Assembly: GCA_963795435.1 (NCBI GenBank)
Contig: CAWCHV010000001.1
Coordinates: forward strand, 124,001-188,000
DNA length: 64,000 nucleotides
From: JAFKFI01 sp963795435
GTDB lineage: Bacteria > Pseudomonadota > Alphaproteobacteria > Acetobacterales > Acetobacteraceae
Direction: 5' to 3'
In this document: positions 24,744 through 32,863 of the stretch, piece by piece
Numbering within the stretch: position 1 is the first letter of the stretch
Layout of the letters: every line of letters starts with the position of its first letter
Position numbers and translations under genes: made by a program
The notes under the pieces: generated by a model
The model's input: the letters and a program-made list of their open reading frames with translations, nothing else
What the model was told of the DNA's origin: nothing
The model's database searches: none

Positions 24744-25820
24744 CGCTTGGTGCCCTCGACGCACGGCGGCGATGATCTTGTCCGGGTCCTTGGTCCAGCG
24801 GAAGGGGCGCGGGTCGTCGTTGGCCTGTGCGACGTAGCGATTGATTGCCTGCTGGAGCGAGACGATGGAATGGAACACGCCGCGCTTGAGCCGCTGCTTG
24901 GTGAGTTTGGCGAAGAAACCCTCGACGGCGTTCACCCAGGACGCCGAGGTTGGCGTGAAGTGGAACGTGAAGCGCGGGTGCCGTGCGAGCCATCCGATCA
25001 CCTTGGGGTGCTTGTGGGCGGCGTAGTTGTCCAGGATCACGTGGATCAGCTTGCCGGCGGGGATGTCGCGCTCGATGGCGTTGAGGAAGCGGATGAACTC
25101 CTGGTGGCGATGGCGCTGCATGCAACGGCCGATCACGCGGCCCGCCAGCACGTCGAGGGCTGCGAACAGTGTGGTCGTGCCGTGCCGCTTGTAGTCGTGC
25201 GTCATCGTGCCGCACCGTCCGCGCTTGAGCGGCAGACCCGGCTGGGTGCGGTCCAACGCCTGGATTTGGCTTTTCTCGTCGACCGACAGCACGACGGCGT
25301 GGGCCGGCGGATCGACGCACAGACCGACGATGTCACGCAGCTTGGCCGCGAAGCGCGGGTCGTTGGACAGCTTGAATTGGCGCAGCCGGTGGGGTTGCAG
25401 GCCATGCACGCGCCAGATGCGCTGCACCGAGCTGACGCTGATCAGGACCTGCTTGGCCATCGCCGGCGCGGTCCAGTGCGTCGCTTCGCCGGGAGGCGGC
25501 CCGAGTGTGAGCGCCACCACCCGTTCGGCGACCTCCGGGGCCAGCGGTGCGATGCCCGGCGGGCGGGTCTTGTCGCGCAGCAGGCCATCCACGCCCTCCT
25601 GCATGAACCGCTCCTGCCAGCGCCAAACGCAGGTCTTGGCCACCCGCGCCCGACGCATGATCTCGGCCGTGCCGCAACCTTCGGCGGTCAGCAGCACGAT
25701 CCGCGCGCGCCAGGCGTGTTTCTGTGGCCTGTTGCGGTCGGCGGCGATGACGAGCAGCCGCTCGCGGTCCGCAGGAGTGACGTCGACGATGGTGCCAGTG
25801 CGCATACGCCCGAGTCGCAC
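24726..25820 (-). CDS. IS630-family transposase, copy 2
   Basis: A 364-aa transposase whose sequence is the same as copy 1 except at the extreme ends (GVRLGRMRTG and QALNSLH in place of GVQLGRMRTG and QALDSLH). The DDE residues are intact. The GTG at 25820 or ATG at 25805 is the start. As in copy 1, the stop TAG uses the duplicated target TA (24727-24728) and a flanking base. It is oriented convergently with copy 1. Confidence 0.93.
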   Translation of the reverse strand: MRLGRMRTGTIVDVTPADRERLLVIAADRNRPQKHAWRARIVLLTAEGCGTAEIMRRARVAKTCVWRWQERFMQEGVDGLLRDKTRPPGIAPLAPEVAERVVALTLGPPPGEATHWTAPAMAKQVLISVSSVQRIWRVHGLQPHRLRQFKLSNDPRFAAKLRDIVGLCVDPPAHAVVLSVDEKSQIQALDRTQPGLPLKRGRCGTMTHDYKRHGTTTLFAALDVLAGRVIGRCMQRHRHQEFIRFLNAIERDIPAGKLIHVILDNYAAHKHPKVIGWLARHPRFTFHFTPTSASWVNAVEGFFAKLTKQRLKRGVFHSIVSLQQAINRYVAQANDDPRPFRWTKDPDKIIAAVRRGHQALNSLH

Positions 25821-25874
25821 GCCGATCCGAGCCGGGGGAATCCCAAAAGGACTCGACCGTCAGATTTCATCCAC
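24729..25874 (-). mobile_element. IS630-family insertion sequence, copy 2 (1146 bp)
   Basis: Same terminal repeats as copy 1, in opposite orientation, flanked by TA at 24727-24728 and 25875-25876, again within CTAG. Relative to copy 1 I can see at least four differences: one extra G in the transposase-proximal end and three substitutions. Removing the IS and one TA restores a gtATGA overlap between the two host genes, which shows that this was a single clean insertion. Confidence 0.95.
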
Positions 25875-25878
25875 TAGT

Positions 25879-26018
25879 ATGAGCGTCGTCACAAACACTC
25901 TGGACCTTGTGGCGTTGAATTCTCCTGACCCCCAAGTTGTTTTCCGGAGAAGCGAGACACAATCTACACCGATCATAATTGCCGGAGCGCTCGTTTATGT
26001 GATCGTGTTCCCGCTCAT
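25879..26018 (+). pseudogene. Hypothetical membrane protein, 5' fragment split by IS66
   Basis: Starts MSVVTNTLDLVALNSPDPQV and runs through a hydrophobic segment STPIIIAGALVYVIVFPLM, where the IS66 element interrupts it. The remaining frame stops at a TAA inside the IS (26020-26022). Its ATG would overlap the stop of the 24537 gene if IS630 copy 2 were absent. The 3' part is at 27503-27826; joined, they encode 151 residues. Confidence 0.65.
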
Positions 26019-27502
26019 GTAACTGCTCAACCTGGGGCCAGCGTGGATTGGCCGCGTAGGGTTTCGCGGATTGCCTGATATGCGTCGATGCCACGCCGGG
26101 CGGCAGTACCGATGACCGAGCGGACGGCGGCGAACAGGTCAGCACCCCAGTCAGAGCGGAAGCCACCGGTGACCTTTCGATATGTCGCCGTTGGACGCAG
26201 TTCGCGCTCACTACTGTTATTGTCGGCGGCGATCTCTGGATCGTCGAGGAAGGTGAACAGGTGTTCGCGGACGCGGGCGTATCGCTTGCGCAATCGCTGG
26301 CCGTCGCGAGCGATCGGCGCGAGCGCCATGGCGGCATCGAGCGAGCATTCCAAGCGGCGGCGGTATTCGCGCCGCGTGCTGTCGGCCAGATCGCGATGTC
26401 GCCGCGCCAGCAGCACGGCGCGCAGCAGCAGCGCCTTGATGCGCGGCGCGAACACCGCATCGCCCGCCTCGATGGCATACTGGCAGTCGCGCAATTGGTG
26501 GGCGAGGCAGACCTGCCACCGATCGGCATGGCCTTGCTGTGCACCGTAGAGATCGGAGACCCACAGCGTCGGGCGGTGCCCGGCCAGCACCTCGGCCACG
26601 ACATCCGCGCCACGGCTGCGACGCACCACATGGATCACCACATCGGCATTCTGGAACACCCAGTTCCAGTGGCCGCGTCCGTCGATGCGCACGCCTGTCT
26701 CATCCGAATAGATGACTTGGGCGCGCCGTAGGCGGGCGAGAATGGCGGCGACATTGGCGTCGAATTGCGGCTTGCCGCGCCGGAACGCGGCATTGAGGGC
26801 ACCTTCGCTGATCGCCAGCCCGAACAACTCCATCAGCAACCGGGTCAGCCGCTGGTAGCTGACCGCATGCACAAAGCGCAGATACATCGCGAGCGCCACG
26901 ATATTGACGCTGAACGGCGTGCCCGGCTCCAGCCCCTCCGGTACCGGTGCCAGCGTCGTGGCGCCGCACCGGGGGCATTCCGCGGCATAGCGCTCCACCC
27001 GCGTCACCGTCGGGCGAACGCGCGGTAAGTCTATCTTGTCGTAGCGCGTGTCGAGCCTCTGATCGGCATCAACCAAGGCATGCTGGCAGTGGTGGCAGCG
27101 CGACGGCTTGGCCAGCACCACTTCGTCGGGGTCGGCGGTGAGTGCCCGCCCGCCACCCTTGCGGCCGAGACTGCCCTTGCGTGGTCCCTCACGCTTGGCC
27201 TTGTCAGGCCGGTTCGGCTTGTGTCCCTTCGATGGCGGCACGCTGGAATTGTTTGGTGTCTTGCCCGGTCGCGTGAGCTCGTCGATGCGCGCTTGCAACT
27301 CGGCGATCAGCTTGTGCGCCTCGTCCAGCCGCGCCAGCAGCGTCAGGATCAGCGCATCCTTCTCCGCGTGCGACAGCTTGCTGAGATCGAGGTCGGCGCT
27401 CATCCCGACCTTGAATTGAGTCGCCCGTTACCGCGTCAACCCATTTCCGCTGAGCCTAACCTCAGATCGCTACCGTCAGCGGATCCCAGGTTGAGCAGCT
27501 AC
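26019..27502 (-). mobile_element. IS66-family insertion sequence (1484 bp)
   Basis: Terminal inverted repeats are GTAACTGCTCAACCTGGG and, inverted, GTAGCTGCTCAACCTGGG. The element is flanked by a perfect 8-bp target duplication CCGCTCAT at 26011-26018 and 27503-27510; 8 bp is the size expected for IS66. It encodes only a TnpC-type transposase, with no tnpA or tnpB, as in the ISBst12-like subgroup. It splits a membrane-protein gene. Confidence 0.95.
26027..27403 (-). CDS. IS66-family transposase (TnpC-type)
   Basis: A 458-aa transposase. The N-terminal helical/leucine-zipper-like segment (residues ~5-45) is followed by GKTPNNSSVPPSKGHKPNRP and a basic linker. A zinc-finger domain has CHHCQHAL and CPRCGATT. 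Catalytic residues lie in VIYSDETGVRIDGRGHWNWV, LWVSDLYGAQQGH and the ADNNSSERELRPTATYRKV block. The length suits a stand-alone IS66 TnpC. It appears intact. Confidence 0.94.
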   Translation of the reverse strand: MSADLDLSKLSHAEKDALILTLLARLDEAHKLIAELQARIDELTRPGKTPNNSSVPPSKGHKPNRPDKAKREGPRKGSLGRKGGGRALTADPDEVVLAKPSRCHHCQHALVDADQRLDTRYDKIDLPRVRPTVTRVERYAAECPRCGATTLAPVPEGLEPGTPFSVNIVALAMYLRFVHAVSYQRLTRLLMELFGLAISEGALNAAFRRGKPQFDANVAAILARLRRAQVIYSDETGVRIDGRGHWNWVFQNADVVIHVVRRSRGADVVAEVLAGHRPTLWVSDLYGAQQGHADRWQVCLAHQLRDCQYAIEAGDAVFAPRIKALLLRAVLLARRHRDLADSTRREYRRRLECSLDAAMALAPIARDGQRLRKRYARVREHLFTFLDDPEIAADNNSSERELRPTATYRKVTGGFRSDWGADLFAAVRSVIGTAARRGIDAYQAIRETLRGQSTLAPG

Positions 27503-27826
27503 CCGCTCATGTCTGTCGTGTGGAAAATAAGCTCCAATTCGGCCGCAGGAATCATGCAAACCATGGACAAGTTTCGTGTTCATGGAACGAACGATGGTCT
27601 AATAGATCTTATCAAGGCGGACTTTTCTGAGTTGTTATTGGTATCTGGTGCGATGGGCAAGTTCGCTTATGCGTCGGCCTTTGTCCCAACAGTCATCGCA
27701 TGCTGTATTGTTGTAGGCGCAGGAGTCGAAAGGCTCACGGAGCAACAGCAAAGTCGATGGGAGAACATTCTATTTGGCATTGGCGTTGTTGCATTTATCT
27801 ACGCCAGGGCACTCTCGATGCTGTAA
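27503..27826 (+). pseudogene. Hypothetical membrane protein, 3' fragment split by IS66
   Basis: Continues in frame from the 5' fragment once the IS66 and one CCGCTCAT copy are removed: FPLM then SVVWKISSNSAAGIMQTMDK, a soluble stretch, and two hydrophobic segments (FVPTVIACCIVVGAGV and ILFGIGVVAFIYARAL). It ends with TAA at 27826. The fragment may still be translated from internal ATGs. No family recognised; the base composition is lower in GC than the core. Confidence 0.65.
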
Positions 27827-27880
27827 AGCCTTTGCAGACATTCGTACCGGACTTCTGCAACTCATGAGTCACTGACCCAC

Positions 27881-29077
27881 TCAGAAGAACGGCAGCCCGA
27901 CGTAATTCTCCGCCAATGCCGTCGACGCTGCGACCGAAGACGCCACGTAGTCGAGCTCCGCGAGCTGCACCCGCCGCTCGAACGGGCCGTGGGTGTCGAA
28001 ACGGTGCAGCATCGAGGTCATCCACCAGGAGAAGCGCTGCACCTTCCAGACCCGCCGCAGGCAGGTCTCGGAGTAGGCGGCAAGCCCGCTCTCGTCTCCG
28101 GCGCCATACCACGCGCCAAGCGCCCGGTTCAGCACCGCGACATCGCCGGCCGCGAGGTTCAGGCCCTTGGCGCCGGTCGGCGGCACGATATGCGCGGCGT
28201 CGCCCAGGAGAAAAAGCCGGCCGCACCGCATCGGCTCGATCACGAAGCTGCGCATCGGGGTGACACCCTTCTGGGTGATCTTGCCCTCGCGCAGGGTGAA
28301 GCCGGGGGAAGCGAGGCGGGTTTGCAGCTCCGCCCAGATCCGCGCGTCCGACCAAGCTTCGAGGTCCTCGTCGGGCGCGCATTGCAGATAGAGCCGGCTC
28401 ACCGTCGGCGAGCGCATCGACAACAGCGAAAAACCCCGCTCGTGGTTCGAGTAGATCAGCTCGTGCGAGGAGGGCGGCGCGTCGGCCAGGATGCCGAGCC
28501 AGCCGAACGGGTACACGCGCTCGAATTCGGTCAGCACACCGGGCGGGATCGACGGCCGGCAGACGCCGTGAAACCCGTCGCAGCCGGCGATGAAATCGCA
28601 CTCCAGCACGCGCTCGGCGCCGTTCTCCTGGTAGCGGATACACGGGCGGCCCTTGTCGAAATCATGCACGTCGAAATCATGCACGCTCACCCGCTCGGCC
28701 TCGAACACGATGCGCCGGCCGGCGGCGAGACGGGCGGCGATCAGGTCGCGCACCACCAGGTGCTGGCTGTAGACCATCACCGCGCGGCCGGTGAGCGCAC
28801 GGAAGTCGATCCGATGGTCCTGCCCGCCGAAGCGCAGGATCACACCTTCATGCGGCAGCCCGATCCGCGCCATCCGCTCGCCCACGCCGGACTGTGCGAG
28901 CAGGTCCGCCGTGCCCTGCTCCAGCACTCCGGCGCGGATGCGGTTCTCCACGTACTCCTGCGTCCGCGCCTCCAGCACCACCGAGCCGATGCCCTGCCGG
29001 TCGAGCAGATGCGCCAGCAGCAGCCCGGCCGGCCCCGCGCCGACGATCCCAACCTGCGTGCGCTCCGTTGCGGTCAT
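27881..29077 (-). CDS. pobA: 4-hydroxybenzoate 3-monooxygenase
   Basis: A 398-aa flavoprotein hydroxylase that converts 4-hydroxybenzoate to protocatechuate with NAD(P)H and O2. The FAD fold is VGIVGAGPAGLLLAHLLDRQ, then RIRAGVLEQGT, the CDGFHGVCRPSIP motif (DG), YPFGWLGILADAPPSSHELI and the second FAD motif LFLLGDAAHIVPPTGAKGLN. Usual length is ~390; the excess is partly a 5-residue in-frame duplication (VHDFD twice). The ATG at 29077 fits the family. It diverges from the DUF72 gene; no adjacent pobR is seen. Confidence 0.95.
   Translation of the reverse strand: MTATERTQVGIVGAGPAGLLLAHLLDRQGIGSVVLEARTQEYVENRIRAGVLEQGTADLLAQSGVGERMARIGLPHEGVILRFGGQDHRIDFRALTGRAVMVYSQHLVVRDLIAARLAAGRRIVFEAERVSVHDFDVHDFDKGRPCIRYQENGAERVLECDFIAGCDGFHGVCRPSIPPGVLTEFERVYPFGWLGILADAPPSSHELIYSNHERGFSLLSMRSPTVSRLYLQCAPDEDLEAWSDARIWAELQTRLASPGFTLREGKITQKGVTPMRSFVIEPMRCGRLFLLGDAAHIVPPTGAKGLNLAAGDVAVLNRALGAWYGAGDESGLAAYSETCLRRVWKVQRFSWWMTSMLHRFDTHGPFERRVQLAELDYVASSVAASTALAENYVGLPFF
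28655..28684. repeat. 15-bp tandem duplication inside pobA
   Basis: Two exact adjacent copies of GTCGAAATCATGCAC in the plus-strand reading. In pobA they give VHDFD repeated in frame, in a surface segment between the FAD fold and the CDG motif. It looks like a recent slippage duplication that leaves the frame intact. Confidence 0.85.
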
Positions 29078-29123
29078 TGTCGCGGCATGATCGCACGGAA
29101 GATGGCCGCTTGGGAGTGTGCCG

Positions 29124-30005
29124 ATGGATCGGGCCGGGACCATACGGATCGGCATTTCGGGATGGACCTACCCGCCCTGGCGCGGCGTGTTCTACCCCAG
29201 GGGACTTCCGCAGAAGCAGGAACTCGCCTTCGCCGCCGAGCGGTTTCCCACCATCGAGATCAACGGCACCTTCTATAGCCTGCAACGCCCGGAGAGCTTC
29301 GCGTCATGGGCCGAGCAGACCCCGGCGGATTTCGTCTTTTCCGTGAAGGGGCCGCGCTTCCTCACCCACATGAAGCGCCTGCGCGAGATCGAGGCGCCGC
29401 TCGGCAACTTCCTCGGCTCCGGCCTGCTGCGGCTCGGCGCGAAACTCGGTCCGATCCTCTGGCAGTTCCCGGCCAATTTCCGCTTCGACCCGGAGCGCCT
29501 GGAGGCGTTTCTCGCACTGCTCCCGCGTGACACGGCGCACGCCGCCGCTTTCGCCAAGCGTCACGCCGACCATCGGCTCGCAGGCCGCGCCTGGACCCGC
29601 GCCGATGCCGCCCGCCCGCTCCGCCACGCCTTCGAGATCCGCCACGAGAGCTTCCGCGACCGCGCCTTCGTCGACCTGCTGCGCCGGCACCGGGTCGCCT
29701 TGGTTTGCGCCGACGCCGTGACCTGGCCGCGCCTCATGGATGTGACCGCCGACTTCGTCTACTGCCGGCTGCACGGCTCCGAGGAGCTGTACGCCAGCGG
29801 CTACGACGACGCCGCGCTCGATGCCTGGGCGGCGCGCGTCGCCGCCTGGTCGAGCGGGCGCGAACCACGCGACGCCGAGCGGATCGCCGGAAAGGCACCG
29901 GCGCGCCGGCGGGACGTGTTCGTCTATTTCGACAACGACGCCAAGGTCCGTGCGCCCACCGACGCGCTTGGATTAACACGGCGGCTAGGATTGGGAGAAA
30001 GTTGA
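29124..30005 (+). CDS. DUF72 domain-containing protein
   Basis: A 293-aa protein of the YecE-like DUF72 family, a TIM-barrel fold of unknown activity. Signatures are IGISGWTYPPWRGVFYP, FPTIEINGTFYSLQRPESF, FVFSVKGPRFLTHMKRL, LGPILWQFPANFRFD, AFEIRHESF and FVYCRLHGSEELYASGY. The ATG at 29124 is used; a GTG at 29118 would add two residues. Its 3' end overlaps the convergent ABC ATPase gene by 21 bp. Confidence 0.9.
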   Translation: MDRAGTIRIGISGWTYPPWRGVFYPRGLPQKQELAFAAERFPTIEINGTFYSLQRPESFASWAEQTPADFVFSVKGPRFLTHMKRLREIEAPLGNFLGSGLLRLGAKLGPILWQFPANFRFDPERLEAFLALLPRDTAHAAAFAKRHADHRLAGRAWTRADAARPLRHAFEIRHESFRDRAFVDLLRRHRVALVCADAVTWPRLMDVTADFVYCRLHGSEELYASGYDDAALDAWAARVAAWSSGREPRDAERIAGKAPARRRDVFVYFDNDAKVRAPTDALGLTRRLGLGES

Positions 30006-32022
30006 CGCATTTGCGAAGTGGCACGCGACCGATCCGCCGCGACCGTCGGGGAGCAATTCCGGCTCCTGCTCCGCGCACAGCGCCTGCGCCTTCGGGCAGC
30101 GCGTGCGGAAACGGCAGCCGCTCGGCGGCGAGATCGGGCTCGGCGGCTCGCCGCTGAGCGGAACGGATCGCCGGCTGCGCTCCATCCGGGGGTCGGGCAC
30201 CGGCGCCGCCGCCACCAGCGTCTGCGTGTAGGGATGCAGCGGATTGCTGAACAGCAATTCGGCGGGTGCGGTCTCCATGACCTTGCCGAGGTACAGGACG
30301 ACGATGCGGTCGCAGACGTGACGCACCACGGCGAGATCGTGCGCGATGAACAGATAGGTCAGGCCGAAGCGTTCCTGGAGATCGACCATGAGGTTGATGA
30401 TCTGCGCCTGGATGTTGACGTCGAGCGCCGACACCGGCTCGTCGGCCACCACCAGATCGGGCCGTACCGCGAGCGCGCGGGCGATCGAGATGCGCTGGCG
30501 CTGGCCGCCGGAGAACTCGTGCGGGAAGCGGGCGGTCGAGGCGGCCGGCAGATTGACGATGTCGAGCAGTTCCGCGATCCGCCGCCGCGCCGCCGCGTCG
30601 CTCTCCACGATGCCGTGCAGCTTCAACGGGCCGGCCAGGATCTCGCCCACGTTCATGCGCGGATTGAGCGAGGCGTAGGGGTCCTGGAAGATCATCTGCA
30701 TCCGCCGCCGCAACGGCCTGATCTCGGCTTGCGTGGCAGTCGGTGATGTCCTGCCCGGCGAAAATGATGCGGCCCGCCGTCGGCCGGTGCAGCCGCGTGA
30801 CCAGCCGCGCCAGCGTCGATTTGCCGCAGCCGGACTCGCCGACCAGCCCCACGGTCTCCCCCCGCTCGACTGTGAGATCGACCCCATCGACCGCGCGGAG
30901 CACGCGCACCGGCGCGAACAGGCCGTCCCTCGGCAGGACGAAGTGCTTCTTGACGCCGCGCAGCTCGAGCAGCGGTTCCGCCGTCGCGGAGCGAGGCGCG
31001 GCCGCCGTGGCCGGCGCGCGCTGCGGCGTGTGCAGCACGCCGCCACGCTGCGTCACCCAGCAGCGCGTGGCGCGGTGCTCTTCGATCGGCAGCAGTTCGG
31101 GATGCTCGCCGCATTGCTCGATCGCGAACGGGCAGCGCGCGCGAAACCGGCACCCCTCCGGCCAGGCGCGCGGATCGGGCGGCTGGCCCTCGATCGTCAC
31201 CAGGCGGCGGTCATGCGCCTCGCTGTCGAGGCGCGGCGCCGCGTTGAGCAGCGCCCAGGTATAGGGGTGGCGCGGATCGCTCAGCAGGTCGCCGGGCGAC
31301 CCCTCCTCGACGATCTCCCCGGCATACATCACCAGCACGCGCGAGCAGATGTTGGCGATGACGCCGAGATCGTGGCTGATGAGGATGACGGCGGTGCCGA
31401 GTTCCGCGTTGAGCGTCCGCAGAAGCTCGAGAATCTGCGCCTGGATCGTCACGTCCAGCGCGGTGGTCGGCTCGTCGGCGATCAGCAGCGCGGGCTCGTT
31501 CGACAAGCCCATCGCCAGCATGACGCGCTGGCGCATCCCGCCGGAATACTGGTGCGGATAGGATTGCACGGCCCGCTCCGGCGCCGGCACGCCCATGCGG
31601 CGCAGCAGCGACACGGCGCGCTCGCGCGCAGCCGACGCGGCGAAGCGGCCATGCGCGGTCATCGCTTCCACGAGCTGCTTGGCGATGCGCAGCACGGGGT
31701 TGAGCGAGGTCATCGGGTCCTGAAAGACCATCGCGATCTCGCGGCCGCGCACGTCGCGGATTTCGTCCTCGCTGAGCCGCGCGAGGTTGCGGCCACGAAA
31801 GACGATGCTGCCGCCGACGATGCGCGCGGGCTCGTCCAGCAGCCGCATGATGGATTTCGCGCAGACGCTCTTGCCCGAGCCGGACTCGCCGACGATGCCG
31901 AGCGTCTCGCCGGCGCTGAGGTCGAAGCTGACGCCGTCCACCGCGCGTACCGGCCCGGCGTCGGTCAGGAACCAGGTGCGCAGGTCGCGCACCCGGAGCA
32001 GCGCCTCAGCGGTTTCGGGCAT
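29985..32022 (-). pseudogene. Fused dipeptide ABC transporter ATPase (DppD-DppF type), frameshifted
   Basis: The first half is a DppD-like ATPase (Walker A GESGSGKS, signature YSGGMRQRV, Walker B ALLIADEPT, and the C-terminal oligopeptide domain with CRFRARCPFA). It is fused in frame to a DppF-like ATPase (Walker A GESGCGKS). Near 30731-30737 the frame shifts and continues in another phase as TQAEIRPLRRRMQMIFQDPY, FSGGQRQRISIARAL, LVVADEPVSALDV and CRFRTRCPKA. The length is 3n+1, so one surplus base would restore a ~679-aa double ATPase like GsiA/YejF. Either a sequencing error or a real lesion; without repair the transporter would lose its second ATPase. Confidence 0.85.
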
Positions 32023-32863
32023 GGGGGTCGAGCCAGTCGCGCAGGCCGTCGCCGATGAAGTTGAAGCCCATCACCACGGTCAGGATCGCCAGCCCGGCGA
32101 AGGTCGCCACCCACCATTGCTGCACCAGCTGCCGCCCCTCGCCGACCATCGCCCCCCACTCGGCGGTGGGCGGGACGGTGCCGAGGCCGAGGAACGACAG
32201 GCCGGCGAAGACCAGGATGGCGTTGCCGAGATCGAGCGTCACCAGCACGATCAACGGCCCGACGGCGTTGGGGATGATCTGGCGCAGCAGGATGTGCGCC
32301 GGGCCGAAGCCGATCGACTGCGCCGCCTCCACATATTCGAGATTGCGCTGCGTCAGCACCAGGCTGCGCGCGAGGCGGGCGAATTTGGGCCACCACACGA
32401 CGAGCATCGCGATGCAGGTATTCACCGTGCCGATGCCGAGGGCGGCGGCGATCGCCATCGCCAGGATGATCGGGGGAAAACAGAACACGAGGTCGGTGAG
32501 GCGCATCAGCCCCTCTTCCGCCCAGCCCGCGACATAGGCCGCCACCGCGCCGAGCAGGGTGCCGAACAGCGCGCCGATCAGCACCACCGCGAAGCCGACG
32601 CTGAGCGAGATCCGCGCGCCAAAGATCACCCGCGTCAGCACGTCGCGTCCGAGCGTGTCGGTGCCCATCCAATGCGCCCAGGACGGCGCCTGCAACCGGG
32701 CGGCGACATCGACGAAGTTGGGATCGTACGGCGTAACCCAGGGCGCGAAGACCGCGAGCACGACCCACAGCACGATCACCCCGCCGCCGAACGCGGGCAG
32801 CCCGTAGCGGCGCATCCACCGCTGGCGCGACGTGGCGACGGCCGGAAGCACGATGTCGCTCAT
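32006..32863 (-). CDS. Dipeptide/oligopeptide ABC transporter permease (DppC type)
   Basis: A 285-aa inner-membrane permease. After a short N-terminal tail it has the OppC-type helix and PYDPNFVDVAARLQ, HWMGTDTLGRDVLTRVIFGA, then five further helices. The EAA loop is YVEAAQSIGFGPAHILLRQI with IPNAVGPLI. Its start overlaps the dppB-type stop by ATGA (32860-32863), and its end overlaps the ATPase start by 17 bases. It belongs to a solute-binding protein, DppB, DppC, DppDF operon. Confidence 0.93.
   Translation of the reverse strand: MSDIVLPAVATSRQRWMRRYGLPAFGGGVIVLWVVLAVFAPWVTPYDPNFVDVAARLQAPSWAHWMGTDTLGRDVLTRVIFGARISLSVGFAVVLIGALFGTLLGAVAAYVAGWAEEGLMRLTDLVFCFPPIILAMAIAAALGIGTVNTCIAMLVVWWPKFARLARSLVLTQRNLEYVEAAQSIGFGPAHILLRQIIPNAVGPLIVLVTLDLGNAILVFAGLSFLGLGTVPPTAEWGAMVGEGRQLVQQWWVATFAGLAILTVVMGFNFIGDGLRDWLDPHARNR

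Noticed and set aside
22913..25874. Composite transposon bounded by the two IS630 copies
   Set aside because: Each copy has its own TA flanks, and removing copy 2 alone restores a native gene overlap, so independent insertions explain the data better.
24747..25877. Plus-strand ORF antisense to IS630 transposase copy 2
   Set aside because: Mirror of the same antisense ORF in copy 1; no independent coding features.
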